A stretch of 64,000 nucleotides of DNA, taken from Rhizobium sp. P32RR-XVIII. GTDB taxonomy: Bacteria > Pseudomonadota > Alphaproteobacteria > Rhizobiales > Rhizobiaceae. Positions 35,130 to 44,527 of the stretch are shown here, one piece after another. The stretch is taken from NCBI RefSeq assembly GCF_012641395.1, contig NZ_JABAIH010000005.1, positions 186,001 to 250,000 of the forward strand, given 5' to 3'. Position 1 is the first letter of the stretch, and each line of letters begins with the position of its first letter. A model generated the notes under the pieces. The model had not been told where the DNA came from, did no database searches, and was given only the letters and a program-made list of their open reading frames with translations. Position numbers and translations under genes: made by a program.

Positions 35130-35225
35130 CGAAAAAAAGAAAGCCGGCTCAGGGCCGGCTCGAAAGCTGACCGGCCGGGCAGGGGAAACGCGAGGCCGGA
35201 ACTGGAGAACTTTGTGACTGGCAGT
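35130..35225 (-). ncRNA. Candidate small RNA, copy B
   Basis: Copy B of the element at 33603-33692, lying alone in a 537-bp gap between the divergent cyclase and YadG-type genes. On the minus strand it would fold as CCGGCC/GGCCGG (35171-35176 with 35194-35199) with a C-rich 17-nt loop. A perfect 7-bp terminator stem follows (AGCCGGC/GCCGGCT, 35142-35160), then TTCTTTTTTTC. A C-rich loop plus strong terminator is typical of trans-acting RNAs that mask ribosome sites. The rest of the gap, 35226-35519, shows no gene. Confidence 0.6.
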
Positions 35226-35519
35226 GACTGGTTACCAAATGCCGAGGCAGCGGAAACGGGCGTAACGAGCGCCCTGGGACGGTTCCGCAAGAGAAGGGCG
35301 GCGGCGCGGAAACCGTTGCTTGCCTCGGTCGTTTTTGTACGCGACGAAAATCACCGCTTGATGACAAATGGAACCTCAGGTGGATTTTTCTTTGCGACTT
35401 GCGTGCAGCCGACACTCTTCTTTCCGTGAATAGTCTGTTCATCCTCGGTGGGATGTCAAAAGTGTCGCAGAGGGGCTATATAGCGGGCGAAAAACGAGGA
35501 AATACTCAAGAATTCAGCA

Positions 35520-36446
35520 ATGGCTCCCATCATTTCCATCCGAAATCTCACGAAACGCTACGCCAATGGGTTCGAGGCGCTGAAGGGCATCGATCTCGAT
35601 GTCGAAAAGGGCGAGATCCTGGCGCTCCTTGGCCCGAACGGCGCGGGCAAGACCACGATGATCTCGATCATCTGCGGCATCGTCAATCCGAGCGGCGGCC
35701 AAGTGCTGGTCGCGGGACACGATGTCGTCAAGGATTTCCGCGCAACGCGGACGATGATCGGTCTGGTGCCGCAGGAGTTGACGACGGACCAGTTCGAGAC
35801 GGTCTGGAACACCGTGACCTTCTCCCGCGGACTGCACGGCAAGAAGCCGGACCCGGCGCATATCGAAAAGGTGCTGCGAGAGCTTTCGCTCTGGAGCAAG
35901 AAGGACAATATGCTGCGGGAGCTTTCGGGCGGCATGAAGCGTCGCGTGCTGATCGCCAAGGCGCTCAGCCACGAGCCCGAGATCCTGTTCCTTGACGAGC
36001 CGACCGCGGGCGTTGACGTGACGCTGCGAAAAGACATGTGGCGCGTCGTCGAGAAGCTGCGGGAATCCGGCGTCACCATCATCCTGACGACGCACTACAT
36101 CGAAGAGGCCGAGGAGATCGCCGACCGCGTCGGCGTCATCAACGGCGGCGAGTTGCTCCTGGTGGAAGACAAGACCGCGCTGATGACGAAGCTCGGCCGC
36201 AAGCAGCTGATCCTCGAGCTTGTCGAACCGCTGGACAAGCTGCCGGACTGTTTCTCCGGAAACGGACTGTCACTAGAGCCGGACGGCAGCCGGCTGATCT
36301 ATGATTACGACGCGCACAACGAGCAGGAGAGTATCGCCGCACTGCTCACCCGCCTTGCGGCGCAGGACATCCACTTCAAGGATCTCTCGACGCGGCAGAG
36401 TTCGCTCGAGGATATCTTCGTAGCGCTGGTGGGAGGCGCGAAATGA
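35520..36446 (+). CDS. yadG: ABC-2 type exporter ATP-binding protein, YadG-like
   Basis: A 308-residue ABC ATPase. Walker A is GPNGAGKTT (residues 38-46), the Q-loop region is [10 protein letters not shown], the ABC signature is LSGGMKRR (near 138-145), Walker B is [13 protein letters not shown] (near 157), and the H-loop is [10 protein letters not shown]. The C-terminal 80 residues match the extra domain of YadG/NodI-type subunits. Its stop overlaps the start of the permease gene by four bases (ATGA). Together they should form an exporter in the inner membrane; substrate unknown. The ribosome site is weak. The symbol rests on remembered similarity to E. coli YadG. Confidence 0.85.
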   Translation: MAPIISIRNLTKRYANGFEALKGIDLDVEKGEILALLGPNGAGKTTMISIICGIVNPSGGQVLVAGHDVVKDFRATRTMIGLVPQELTTDQFETVWNTVTFSRGLHGKKPDPAHIEKVLRELSLWSKKDNMLRELSGGMKRRVLIAKALSHEPEILFLDEPTAGVDVTLRKDMWRVVEKLRESGVTIILTTHYIEEAEEIADRVGVINGGELLLVEDKTALMTKLGRKQLILELVEPLDKLPDCFSGNGLSLEPDGSRLIYDYDAHNEQESIAALLTRLAAQDIHFKDLSTRQSSLEDIFVALVGGAK

Positions 36447-37204
36447 ACTTCGAAGCCGTCAAGTCGATCTATTTCTTCGAGATGGCGCGCACGCGCCGCA
36501 CATTGCTGCAGAGCGTCGTTTCGCCTGTGATCTCGACCTCGCTCTATTTCATCGTCTTCGGGGCTGCGATCGGCTCGCGCATCCAGGAGGTGGAAGGCGT
36601 TTCCTACGGCGCCTTCATCACGCCGGGGTTGATCATGCTGACGCTGCTCGGGCAATGCATCAGCAACGGCTCCTTCGGCATCTATTTTCCGAAATTCACG
36701 GGCACGATCTACGAGGTGCTCTCGGCGCCGGTGGCCATGACGGAGATTCTGCTCGGCTATGTGGGCGCGGCGACGACCAAGGGGCTACTGATCGGCGTCA
36801 TCATCCTGCTGACCGCCAACATCTTCGTGGACGTCAGGATCGAACATCCATTCATGATGATCCTGTTCTTCCTGCTAACGGCGATCACCTTCAGCCTGTT
36901 CGGCTTCATGATCGGCATATGGGCGGGCAATTTCGAGCAGCTGAACCTCATCCCGATGCTGGTCGTGCCGCCGCTCACCTTCCTCGGCGGGAGCTTCTAC
37001 TCGATCAACATGCTGCCGCCCTTCTGGCAGGCGGTCAGCCATTTCAACCCGGTGCTCTATCTGGTCAGCGGCTTCCGCTGGAGTTTCTTTGGCATCGCGG
37101 ATGTGAACCCGCTTGCCAGTCTCTCGATGGTCGCCATCTTCCTCGCGCTTTGCCTCGGAACGCTGGCGTGGATTTTCAAGACGGGGTACCGGCTGAGGAA
37201 CTGA
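36443..37204 (+). CDS. yadH: ABC-2 type exporter permease, YadH-like
   Basis: A 253-residue ABC-2 permease with six membrane helices. Family landmarks are [21 protein letters not shown] in the first helix region, [35 protein letters not shown] in the conserved ABC-2 box, and [35 protein letters not shown] near the end. Its ATG overlaps the stop of the ATPase gene, so synthesis is coupled. It ends nine bases before a convergent gene, with no room for a separate terminator. Confidence 0.88.
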   Translation: MNFEAVKSIYFFEMARTRRTLLQSVVSPVISTSLYFIVFGAAIGSRIQEVEGVSYGAFITPGLIMLTLLGQCISNGSFGIYFPKFTGTIYEVLSAPVAMTEILLGYVGAATTKGLLIGVIILLTANIFVDVRIEHPFMMILFFLLTAITFSLFGFMIGIWAGNFEQLNLIPMLVVPPLTFLGGSFYSINMLPPFWQAVSHFNPVLYLVSGFRWSFFGIADVNPLASLSMVAIFLALCLGTLAWIFKTGYRLRN

Positions 37205-37213
37205 GTCCGTTCG

Positions 37214-37666
37214 TCAGAACTCAGTCGGACGGATGTTGTCGACGGTGATCAAGCCTTCGACGACGCCGCGTTGCAGGTCGCGCCTGTCACGGTCGATCTC
37301 GATGACGGTATAGAGCTTCTCGTTGCGGAAGGCACTGGCGTTCGCCGTCGTTACGTCTTCGGCGGGCGCTGCATCGACCTCCATGAAATCAAGTTCGCGG
37401 CTGGCCGCGACGATGCGGGCATCGCCAGCCGTACGGGCGGCGACCACCACTTCGCCGTGCGAGGGAGAGTTCTGCCAGTTCGGGTCCTCCGGCGGTGCGG
37501 CAGGGACGAGGCGATAAACGTTGAGGGCCTCGCCGTTGCCTACTTCTGCGGAGGCTTCCCTGGCGGCATCTTCGATCTGGGCCTGGCTTTCGACCGAGTT
37601 ACCGAAATTGGTACGGCTGACGCCGTTAAACGCCTCCCCACCGCCGGTCTTGACGCTGTTCGACAT
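37214..37666 (-). CDS. Hypothetical protein, 150 residues
   Basis: No recognised domain. The N-terminal 50 residues are polar and probably flexible (GVSRTNFGNSVESQAQIEDAA). The body (LNVYRLVPAAPPEDPNWQN, EVVVAARTAGDARIVAASREL) looks like a compact alpha/beta fold. The ATG at 37666 is preceded by AAAGGAG at ideal spacing, which supports it being real. It follows the 69-residue gene at 37703-37912 by 36 bp on the same strand and is probably co-transcribed. Confidence 0.6.
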   Translation of the reverse strand: MSNSVKTGGGEAFNGVSRTNFGNSVESQAQIEDAAREASAEVGNGEALNVYRLVPAAPPEDPNWQNSPSHGEVVVAARTAGDARIVAASRELDFMEVDAAPAEDVTTANASAFRNEKLYTVIEIDRDRRDLQRGVVEGLITVDNIRPTEF

Positions 37667-37702
37667 GACCGGCTCCTTTCAGAGTAAGTTTTTTAGCGCG
37701 GA

Positions 37703-37912
37703 TCAGATCCGGTTGATCGTCGGAAGGAAGCACACGACCTGCCGGCGCCGAGCGGGCTCCAGGGTGTCGATGCGGTCCGTCCAGAATTGTGCCGCCTCGG
37801 GCGTATCCTGTTCCCAGCAGCGAGTGGATACGAGGTTATCGTCGATCACCGCGCGGCGATGGCCGCCCAGGCGCATATATTCTTCCGCGAGTTGTTTTGA
37901 GAGGTTCTCCAT
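37703..37912 (-). CDS. Hypothetical protein, 69 residues
   Basis: A short soluble protein. The predicted helix LSKQLAEEYMRLGGHRRAVID is followed by a Trp/Phe-containing segment (CWEQDTPEAAQFWTDRI) and a basic end. No family recognised. GAAAGGAG lies before the ATG at 37912 at good spacing. It probably shares a transcript with the 150-residue gene downstream. Confidence 0.55.
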   Translation of the reverse strand: MENLSKQLAEEYMRLGGHRRAVIDDNLVSTRCWEQDTPEAAQFWTDRIDTLEPARRRQVVCFLPTINRI

Positions 37913-37994
37913 GCGCAGCTCCTTTCAATCCCTTCAACCCGGCTGCCCGAGGCAAAGTTCCATGGATTGAAGAATATCGGGCTGCGTTCCGCTC

Positions 37995-38696
37995 TTAGTC
38001 GCGCATCCTGAGTTCGTCCGTCTGAATCTGCAGCGAACCGAGTGTTTCGAGGAAGCTCATGCCGAGCAGGCTCTGCTCGAGCATGTCGTGTTCGGCGACG
38101 CTGGCGGCGACGTCGGTGCGGACAATCGGGCCTATGGCGACGCGGTCGAGCGTCACGGGTGCCGCGCGGGCGCGGCCGTTTGCAGTCATGACCGTCATCG
38201 AATAAGTGAGATTTTCGGGGATGATGCCGATGCGTTCGGCGTCTGCGCGCGACAATGCCACCATGCTGGCGCCGGTATCGACGAGCATCTGGATGGTCTG
38301 GCCGTTAACCGAGACGTCGGCCTCGAAATGGCCGTTCAGCAGCTTGTGCAGGATGATCTCGCTGCCGCCTTCGCTGGTGGTGACGACGACGGCATGGCCG
38401 GGCACGAGACCGGCGAGCAGGCGGTTTCCGACACCGAGCAGGTCCTGGCGGTAGAGGTAGACGGTCGCAAGCGCCAGGATGATCACCAGCCAGATCATCA
38501 GGTTGCGGATGGTTTCGCCCGCACTGCGGCGGCTCGCCCAGACGCCGGCCGACAGCATCAGCGCGATCGGCAGGAGATAGACCATGCGGCCGAAATCATT
38601 GGTGTTCATGCCGAGCACGCGTCCGCTGTCATGATTGTAGAAGAGCACGGCAAGCCCGACGGCGAGGATAAGCAGAAAGATGGCAAGCCGGTTCAT
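37995..38696 (-). CDS. Retropepsin-like aspartic protease, membrane-anchored (TIGR02281-type)
   Basis: A 233-residue protein. Two or three N-terminal membrane helices (residues about 2-20, 38-55 and 66-82) are followed by a periplasmic retropepsin-like domain. The catalytic motif is [12 protein letters not shown] near residue 140, with the second family element [13 protein letters not shown] near the end. Such single-domain proteases dimerise to form an active site. Its ATG overlaps the stop of the DUF1289 gene by four bases. It is the last gene of the cobS-DUF1289-protease run. Target unknown. Confidence 0.85.
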   Translation of the reverse strand: MNRLAIFLLILAVGLAVLFYNHDSGRVLGMNTNDFGRMVYLLPIALMLSAGVWASRRSAGETIRNLMIWLVIILALATVYLYRQDLLGVGNRLLAGLVPGHAVVVTTSEGGSEIILHKLLNGHFEADVSVNGQTIQMLVDTGASMVALSRADAERIGIIPENLTYSMTVMTANGRARAAPVTLDRVAIGPIVRTDVAASVAEHDMLEQSLLGMSFLETLGSLQIQTDELRMRD

Positions 38697-38902
38697 GAGC
38701 GATGCTCCGGCACTGCGCTCGTCTCGCCGACCAATATGGCCGGCTGGGCAGACAGACGCGCGGGCAGTACGGCCATGATCTGCTGCCTCTCGCTATCGGA
38801 ATAGGACATCCAGTTGCCAATCTCGCCAAGGGTGCGGCCGCAGCCGATACAAAAGCCGGTTGCGGGATCAAGCGAGCATACATGGATGCAGGGTGTTTGC
38901 AT
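38693..38902 (-). CDS. DUF1289 family cysteine-rich protein
   Basis: About 69 residues with the DUF1289 pattern: [24 protein letters not shown], four Cys spaced C-x3-C, then C-x2-C, likely binding zinc or iron, followed by [19 protein letters not shown]. Start is either ATG at 38902 or TTG at 38908; ATG is chosen because neither has a strong ribosome site. It begins 18 bp after the cobS stop and overlaps the protease gene. Confidence 0.85.
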   Translation of the reverse strand: MQTPCIHVCSLDPATGFCIGCGRTLGEIGNWMSYSDSERQQIMAVLPARLSAQPAILVGETSAVPEHRS

Positions 38903-38920
38903 GGGCAAAATATCGTGATT

Positions 38921-39703
38921 TCACAAGGCGGTGGCAAGGGCGCAGAGCGCCGCGATCTCGGAAATCTGCTGGGCGGCGCCGAGCGTGTCTCCGGTATGGC
39001 CGGCCAGCTTGCGGCGGATATAGAGCGTGAAGGCAAGCACGGCGATGCCGGTTGCGAGCAGGCTACAGACGAACGCCAGCAGACCGAACACCGGCCAGAC
39101 GAGAAGGGCGGAAAAAAGGCAGCCAGTGACGAGGGCGAGGTGCATCGCACCTTCGTCAGGCCGACCGGACGAGGCGGCGAGCCCATCCTTTTTTGCGGGC
39201 GGAAGGCGGTGCCAGTGCCAGACAAGGGCCGCGCGGCTGAGGCAAGCTGCGGCGGGAATCGCGAAGACGGCGGCAAGAGGCGGAACTTCGCGTGCAATGG
39301 CGGCAAGTGCGGAAGCTCGAAGCGCGATCGAGAGAACGAGCGCGATCGCGCCATAACTGCCGATGCGGCTGTCCTTCATGATCGTAAGCGCATGGTCGCG
39401 GTCGCGGCCGCCGCCGATGCCGTCAGCGGTATCGGAAAGCCCATCTTCGTGCAGAGCGCCGGTGATGATGATCTGGACGGCGAGCGCCACGAGTGCTGCC
39501 ATCAGACGGTCGGCGCGCAGGCCAAGGAGGATGAAGAATACGGCGGCCGGGATGAGCCCGATCAGGATCCCGGCCAGCGGGAAAGCACGCACCGTGCGGC
39601 TCAGCTTTCCGTCATCGCCGGAAAAAAGCCATTGCGGCACGGGAAAACGGCTCAGGAAAGCGACGGCTCGGACGGTGTCGAGCGCATAGGCCTTAATGTT
39701 CAT
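38921..39703 (-). CDS. cobS: Adenosylcobinamide-GDP ribazoletransferase (cobalamin synthase)
   Basis: A 260-residue integral membrane enzyme that joins adenosylcobinamide-GDP with alpha-ribazole (phosphate) in the last steps of B12 synthesis. The metal-binding signature is [18 protein letters not shown] (about residues 80-97), followed by the conserved [17 protein letters not shown]. About seven helices are visible. The ATG at 39703 follows GGGGG and starts at the family position. It is divergent from cobT, which makes the ribazole phosphate it uses. Also called cobV. No cobalamin riboswitch was seen in the 152-bp divergent gap. Confidence 0.95.
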   Translation of the reverse strand: MNIKAYALDTVRAVAFLSRFPVPQWLFSGDDGKLSRTVRAFPLAGILIGLIPAAVFFILLGLRADRLMAALVALAVQIIITGALHEDGLSDTADGIGGGRDRDHALTIMKDSRIGSYGAIALVLSIALRASALAAIAREVPPLAAVFAIPAAACLSRAALVWHWHRLPPAKKDGLAASSGRPDEGAMHLALVTGCLFSALLVWPVFGLLAFVCSLLATGIAVLAFTLYIRRKLAGHTGDTLGAAQQISEIAALCALATAL

Positions 39704-39855
39704 GTCCCCCGCTTCGCGCATGGAAGGTGCGGCGCTTTTGATGTTGTGACGCCTAGCCGCTGCCGTTAATAGACTCGCCACGAAAGAAGCCGATTTGCCG
39801 GAAAATGACAAGTTGGCTTGCACCAATGTTCCAGGAATACAAGGAATCTGCATCC

Positions 39856-40872
39856 ATGAGCGTTTCAGGCCTGCCGTTTGACGATTTCCGTGCGCTGCTG
39901 CGCGACCTGCCGGGGCCGGATGCCCGGGCGCTGGTGGCCGCACGCGAGCGTGACGCGCAGTTGACGAAGCCGCCGGGCGCGCTCGGGCGCCTCGAGGAAA
40001 TCGCCTTCTGGCTGGCGGCCTGGACGGGCAGGGCGCCGGCCGTCAACCGGCCGCTGGTCGCGATCTTCGCCGGCAATCACGGCGTAACGAGACAGGGAAT
40101 TACGCCTTTCCCGCCAACAGTGACCCAGCAGATGGTGGAGAACTTTGCCGCCGGCGGCGCGGCGATCAACCAGATCTGCGTCGCCTACGATCTCGGCCTG
40201 AAGGTCTTCGACCTGGCGCTCGACTATCCGACAGGCGATATCACGGAAGAGGCAGCGCTTTCCGAGCGCGACTGCGCGGCGACCATGGCCTTCGGCATGG
40301 AGGCGATTGCCGGCGGTACGGACCTGCTCTGCATCGGCGAGATGGGCATCGGCAACACGACGATCGCAGCGGCGATCAATTATGCGCTCTACGGCGGCTC
40401 GGCACGCGACTGGGTTGGCCCCGGAACCGGTTCCGAGGGCGCGATGCTGGAGCGCAAGGTGGCTGCTGTCGAGCGCGCCGTGGAGCTGCACCGCGATCAT
40501 CTGAACGATCCGCTGGAAATCATGCGCCGCCTCGGCGGCCGCGAGATTGCCGCGATGGCGGGCGCCATCCTTGCCGCGCGCGTCGAGAAGATCCCGGTTT
40601 TGATCGATGGCTACGTGGCGACGGCGGCAGGCGCGATCCTGCAGGCGGCCAATCCTTCGGCGCTCGACCACTGCCTGATCGGCCACGTCTCCGGCGAGCC
40701 GGGGCATCTCAGGGCGATCGAGATGCTCGGCAAGACGCCGCTTCTGGCGCTCGGCATGCGGCTCGGCGAAGGCACGGGGGCGGCACTTGCCGCCGGCATC
40801 GTCAAGGCGGCTGCGGCCTGCCATTCCGGAATGGCGACATTCGCCCAGGCTGGTGTCACCAACAAACACTGA
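39856..40872 (+). CDS. cobT: Nicotinate-nucleotide-dimethylbenzimidazole phosphoribosyltransferase
   Basis: A 338-residue enzyme that transfers phosphoribose from nicotinate mononucleotide to 5,6-dimethylbenzimidazole, giving alpha-ribazole phosphate for the lower loop of B12. Motifs are [15 protein letters not shown] near the start, [22 protein letters not shown] in the nucleotide site, [10 protein letters not shown], and the C-terminal [10 protein letters not shown] with the catalytic Glu. AAGGAA lies nine bases before the ATG at 39856. It is divergent from cobS and followed by dgkA. Called cobU in the Pseudomonas denitrificans nomenclature. Confidence 0.95.
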   Translation: MSVSGLPFDDFRALLRDLPGPDARALVAARERDAQLTKPPGALGRLEEIAFWLAAWTGRAPAVNRPLVAIFAGNHGVTRQGITPFPPTVTQQMVENFAAGGAAINQICVAYDLGLKVFDLALDYPTGDITEEAALSERDCAATMAFGMEAIAGGTDLLCIGEMGIGNTTIAAAINYALYGGSARDWVGPGTGSEGAMLERKVAAVERAVELHRDHLNDPLEIMRRLGGREIAAMAGAILAARVEKIPVLIDGYVATAAGAILQAANPSALDHCLIGHVSGEPGHLRAIEMLGKTPLLALGMRLGEGTGAALAAGIVKAAAACHSGMATFAQAGVTNKH

Positions 40873-40992
40873 GCGTTTCGGCATTGGTGCAGGTTTTGCG
40901 ACAGGTGCTTGCGGCGGGAACCGGGAACCGGTATTCGCATTTTTACTCATGGATGGCGGCTACGGCCGCCTAGACCGCAAGACGAGGGCGCC

Positions 40993-41379
40993 TTGACCAA
41001 ACCTGCCGTAGGCAAGCTGACCGGTGTCAGCCATTTCTTTGCTGCCGCTGGCTATTCCTGGGCAGGCTTTCAGCGCCTGCTCAAGGAATCGGCCTTCCGG
41101 CACGAGCTGCTGTTCGCGGTTGTTTCGCTGGTGCTGCTCGCGGCCGCCGGTGCCTTTCTTTGGGAAATGATGATTGCCGTCGTGCTGTTCCTGATGCTCT
41201 TTGCCGTCGAGGCGCTGAACACGGCGATCGAGGAAGTCATCGACCGCATCTCGCCGGAAATCTCGATGGTTGGCAAACACGCCAAGGATCTCGGTTCCTT
41301 CGCCGTGGTCTGCATGATCGGTGCCTGCGGGCTATACGTGCTCTTCACGATCGGCAGGCATCTGCTCGAATTCGTCTGA
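40993..41379 (+). CDS. dgkA: Diacylglycerol kinase
   Basis: A 128-residue inner-membrane kinase that phosphorylates diacylglycerol to phosphatidate, recycling lipid headgroup residues from osmoregulated glucan synthesis. Features are AGYSWAGFQRLLKESAFRHEL in the amphipathic helix, the conserved EALNTAIEEVIDRIS with the catalytic Glu/Asn cluster, and HAKDLGSFAV before the last helix. The start is taken as TTG at 40993 (GAGGGC upstream), which gives the usual family length. No ATG gives a plausible N-terminus. It is 120 bp after cobT in the same direction. Confidence 0.9.
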   Translation: MTKPAVGKLTGVSHFFAAAGYSWAGFQRLLKESAFRHELLFAVVSLVLLAAAGAFLWEMMIAVVLFLMLFAVEALNTAIEEVIDRISPEISMVGKHAKDLGSFAVVCMIGACGLYVLFTIGRHLLEFV

Positions 41380-41522
41380 CCCTAGGGTCCGGGCTCATAG
41401 CAAGCCGGCGGTGGTTGAGGCGGACGGCAACCCCTAGCCCAGAAGATTCAAAACCGCGAATTGCTCGGAGCGGAGATAACGAGTAGAATCTCGGACTTTA
41501 ATTCGACCATAAGGAGTAGGCA

Positions 41523-41963
41523 ATGAGCAGACTGTTGATACTGTCGGCTGGTGCCATCCTGGCACTGGCATCCGTAGCGTCCGCTGCGCCGGCTATGCAA
41601 CCCCTCAAGATCTCCAAGGAATGCAGCCAGTACACCGGCGAGACCCCAAGCTTCTGCACCATTACGGAATCGAACCTCGCGGCGATCCCGGCGGGCTCCA
41701 AGATCTTCTACTATGGGCCGGTGACCGGCAGTCCCCTTTTCGGCAGCAGCACGGCGGTCATTACCGTCGGAAACGGAGACACGGCGGTCGGGTACTGCGT
41801 CACCTATGACACCGCCAGCCCGATGCAGGGAACCTGTGCGTTCCATGCAGGCAGCGGGGCGCTTGCCGGATTCCAGGCGGTCGTCAAGGTGACGGTCGAC
41901 GACAAGCAGATCTATCACTGGGACGGAGGCTACCTACTTGGCGCCGTCGAGGCCTCCAAGTGA
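41523..41963 (+). CDS. Exported hypothetical protein, possible barwin/AOC-like barrel
   Basis: A 146-residue protein with a signal peptide (residues 1-22, ending ASAAP). The mature part has four cysteines and a beta-rich composition (SKIFYYGPVTGSPLFGSSTAVITVGNGD, YCVTYDTASPMQGTCAF), recalling small secreted barrels of the allene oxide cyclase type. That similarity is weak. The AAGGAG site precedes the ATG by about six bases. It stands alone; no regulator or partner is evident. Confidence 0.65.
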   Translation: MSRLLILSAGAILALASVASAAPAMQPLKISKECSQYTGETPSFCTITESNLAAIPAGSKIFYYGPVTGSPLFGSSTAVITVGNGDTAVGYCVTYDTASPMQGTCAFHAGSGALAGFQAVVKVTVDDKQIYHWDGGYLLGAVEASK

Positions 41964-42024
41964 GAACGAAAGAAATGCTGCTCTCGTCTGGCTGTTTGAC
42001 GTGAATTCGTGCCCTGAATGATAA

Positions 42025-42331
42025 TCAGTAGGTGTGACAGGCGGCGAGGCCGACGGCCGCAGGGACGTTCGTCGCTGATCGATCGTACCGGCTGGCTTTC
42101 GGCGGAATGTTCGGCATCGTCACTTTGCCCTCGACCTTGTGGCGGATGGCATGCAGGATCGGGCTCTTGGGCATCTGCTCCAGAAGCAGCTCGCCAGCCG
42201 TGCAACCGGCGATCTCGCCACCGGCCAAAAGGAAAGCGATTGGGCGGCACGGGCCGTCGGTCAGGGCGTGGATCTTCGTGGTTCGCCCGCCGGAACCGCC
42301 GCCAACGGAATCCGCTTTATGGGTCCGGACC
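42025..42331 (-). pseudogene. Degenerate IS5-family transposase fragment
   Basis: One minus-strand frame reads HKADSVGGGSGGRTTKIHAL, then PIAFLLAGGEIAG and LLLEQMPKSPILHA, EGKVTMPNIPPKAS, then RYDRSATNVPAAVGLAA before a stop. These are IS5-type transposase segments; the DDE stretch normally between PPKA and RYDRSATN is absent, as is the N-terminal half. It is therefore a deletion remnant. Its upstream edge lies next to the stop codon of the sensor kinase gene at 42332, which may fix the kinase's present C-terminus. Confidence 0.8.
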
Positions 42332-43897
42332 CTACGCGAAGCTCTTCCGCTTGCGGGAGACGGCCTGCGCCTCCTCGACGGCGGGCAGGCTCTGCAGCAC
42401 GCGCTTGGCAGGTAAGATGGCGATCGCCTCGGTACCTTCGCGCAGCTTCGACCTCAGGACGAACTGGCCGTCATGCTTGGCAAGGATCGCCTGGACGATC
42501 GGCAGGCCGAGGCCGGTGCCCTGTTCAGCGCTCTTGATGGCAATCGAGCCCTGGCCGAAAGCGGAGAGAACGACAGGGATTTCATCCTCGGGGATGCCCG
42601 GGCCATTGTCCTTGATGGAGATGTACTGGCCGCCGCCGGCCGTCCAGCCGACCTTGACGTGGATCTCCCCGCCCTTGGGCGTGAATTTCACCGCGTTGGA
42701 AAGGAGGTTGAGCACGACCTGACGCAATGACTTCTCGTCGGCCCACAGCGCCGGAAGCTCGGGTTCGAATTGCTGGGTAATGGAAATGTTCTTGCTGCCG
42801 GCGCGGAGCTGCACCATGCCGATGCAGTCTTCCACGATATGAAGAAGCGAGATCGCCTCCTCGGTGAGTTCGTATTTTCCGGCTTCGATGCGGGAGAGGT
42901 CGAGAATCTCGTTGATGAGATTCAAGAGATGCTGGCCGGAGCGGTGGATGTCGTCCGTATATTCCTTGTAGGTCGGGTTGCTGAGCGGGCCCATGACCTC
43001 GGCGGACATGACCTCGGAAAACCCGAGGATGGCGTTTAACGGCGTGCGCAGCTCATGCGACATGGAGGCGAGGAAGCGCGACTTGGCAAGATTTGCCTCT
43101 TCGGCGCGGCGGCGCGCTTCGTCGGACATGGATTTGGCGACTTCGAGCTCGGCGATCAGGTCGTCCTTCTCCGACTGGAAGGAGAGGATCTTCAGGTTCG
43201 ATTGGAAGAGCCGGTCGCTGATGTAGTTGAAGAAGACCACCGTCGTGGTGAAGACGGCCGTGAGGCTCACCTCAAGCAGGTCGCGCGAGATGCCGGCCTT
43301 TGCGGCGAGGGCGACGACCGCGGGTGCGAAGGCGACGAGGACGGCAGGCGTCAGCATGAAATTCGCCATTGCCGTAACGGAAAGCGCGATCAGCAGCGTC
43401 GCGCCCTTATAGAGGATGAAGCCGGAAGGATCGCAGGCGCCACAGTCTTGCAGCGCAAAGATGGCCCAGCAGCAGCCGATCGTCAGTTGCCCGAGAAGCA
43501 GAATACGGCGCCATTTGCGCGTCGCCTCAGGGGCTATCTCCTTCTTGCGGGCGCGGCGCACGAGGTAGACGTTTGCAGCGTAGGCCGTGAGCGTCAGCAG
43601 GGTCCAAGGGAAAATTTGCGTGTTGCCGGTGTAGTAGAGGCCGAGTGCGGCAATGATGATGACGAAGAGCGGCATGATCGTCGCGCCCTGGATGAAGGCG
43701 CTCATATACATCCTGAGCACGTCGCGATCGAAGGCAGCTGCGGAGGAATGGCCGGATTGCAGCCGCTCACGCGTCTGCCGCACAGCCCTGGAGACAGGCT
43801 TGTTACGGTGACTGCGTGATTTGTCGACGATAATCTTATCGGTCGATGTGCTTACGCCGGTACTCATGTGCACTATGATGCTTGATCCCTGGATCAT
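42332..43897 (-). CDS. Membrane sensor histidine kinase (HisKA-HATPase)
   Basis: A 521-residue kinase. About six helices lie between residues 70 and 230, then a coiled segment (LIAELEVAKSMSDEARRRAEEANLAKS). The HisKA dimerisation domain follows, with the phospho-His in FLASMSHELRTPLNAILGFSE. The HATPase domain has an N box (LRQVVLNLLSNAVKFTPKGG), G1 (KDNGPGIPEDE) and G2 (GTGLGLPIVQAI). It resembles the PdhS/DivJ/PleC group of alphaproteobacteria. No response regulator adjoins it. ATG at 43897 or 43867 is possible. An IS5 remnant begins immediately past its stop. Confidence 0.85.
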   Translation of the reverse strand: MIQGSSIIVHMSTGVSTSTDKIIVDKSRSHRNKPVSRAVRQTRERLQSGHSSAAAFDRDVLRMYMSAFIQGATIMPLFVIIIAALGLYYTGNTQIFPWTLLTLTAYAANVYLVRRARKKEIAPEATRKWRRILLLGQLTIGCCWAIFALQDCGACDPSGFILYKGATLLIALSVTAMANFMLTPAVLVAFAPAVVALAAKAGISRDLLEVSLTAVFTTTVVFFNYISDRLFQSNLKILSFQSEKDDLIAELEVAKSMSDEARRRAEEANLAKSRFLASMSHELRTPLNAILGFSEVMSAEVMGPLSNPTYKEYTDDIHRSGQHLLNLINEILDLSRIEAGKYELTEEAISLLHIVEDCIGMVQLRAGSKNISITQQFEPELPALWADEKSLRQVVLNLLSNAVKFTPKGGEIHVKVGWTAGGGQYISIKDNGPGIPEDEIPVVLSAFGQGSIAIKSAEQGTGLGLPIVQAILAKHDGQFVLRSKLREGTEAIAILPAKRVLQSLPAVEEAQAVSRKRKSFA

Positions 43898-43972
43898 TCC
43901 AGCTTAACCGGCAATTCTTAATGAGTTGTTTGCCATTTTTGCCAAGGATTTGTTTTTGAAGGGGGCGAAAGC

Positions 43973-44527
43973 GTGGCGCGTGGTTTCAGAACGATACGCG
44001 ACGGCGTGACGGCTTTCGCGATGCTCGCCCTGATCGGGCTGATTGCCGCGAAGCTCAACGACAAACCGGACACGGTGCATGCCGGGCAGTTTCATGCGGC
44101 CGACGGCGACAGCCTGACGATCGGTACCGAGCGCATGCGGCTGAAGGGCATCGACGCGCCGGAACTCAGCCAGAGCTGCGAGCGAGACGGCATGAACTGG
44201 GCTTGCGGGCGGCAGGCGAAAGACACGTTGCAGGGGCTGGTCGCCGCGCGCGACACGCAATGCGGCGGCAGCGAGCGCGACCAGTATGACCGGCTGCTCG
44301 TCGTCTGCCAGAGCGGCGGTCTCGATATCAATGGAGAGATGGTTGTCAGAGGCATGGCCGTGTCATATGGCAGCTACGAGCGGGAAGAAGGCCGGGCGCG
44401 GTCACAAAGGGCAGGTCTCTGGTCGGGGACATTCGAGCGGCCGCGGGATGTCCGCCTTCACGAACGCCGGCAATCAGGCTTTGACGCTGCGAGACGCTTC
44501 ATTGGACAGGTGACGGGATGGGAATGA
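43973..44527 (+). CDS. Thermonuclease-family (SNase-like) protein, membrane-anchored or exported
   Basis: A 184-residue protein with an N-terminal hydrophobic helix (residues about 12-27) and a staphylococcal-nuclease fold: FHAADGDSLTIGTERMRLKGIDAPEL, then YDRLLVVCQSGGLDINGEMV, GMAVSYGSYEREEGRARSQRAGLW. The Asp and Arg of RLKGIDAPE and the Glu near REEGRARSQRAGLW occupy the usual catalytic positions. The start is GTG at 43973 with GGGGG upstream. It overlaps the next gene by four bases, so the two are translated together. Nuclease activity is inferred. Confidence 0.85.
   Translation: MARGFRTIRDGVTAFAMLALIGLIAAKLNDKPDTVHAGQFHAADGDSLTIGTERMRLKGIDAPELSQSCERDGMNWACGRQAKDTLQGLVAARDTQCGGSERDQYDRLLVVCQSGGLDINGEMVVRGMAVSYGSYEREEGRARSQRAGLWSGTFERPRDVRLHERRQSGFDAARRFIGQVTGWE

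Noticed and set aside
39704..39855. Cobalamin riboswitch between cobS and cobT
   Set aside because: No B12-box-like sequence or suitable length; only ordinary promoter DNA is visible.
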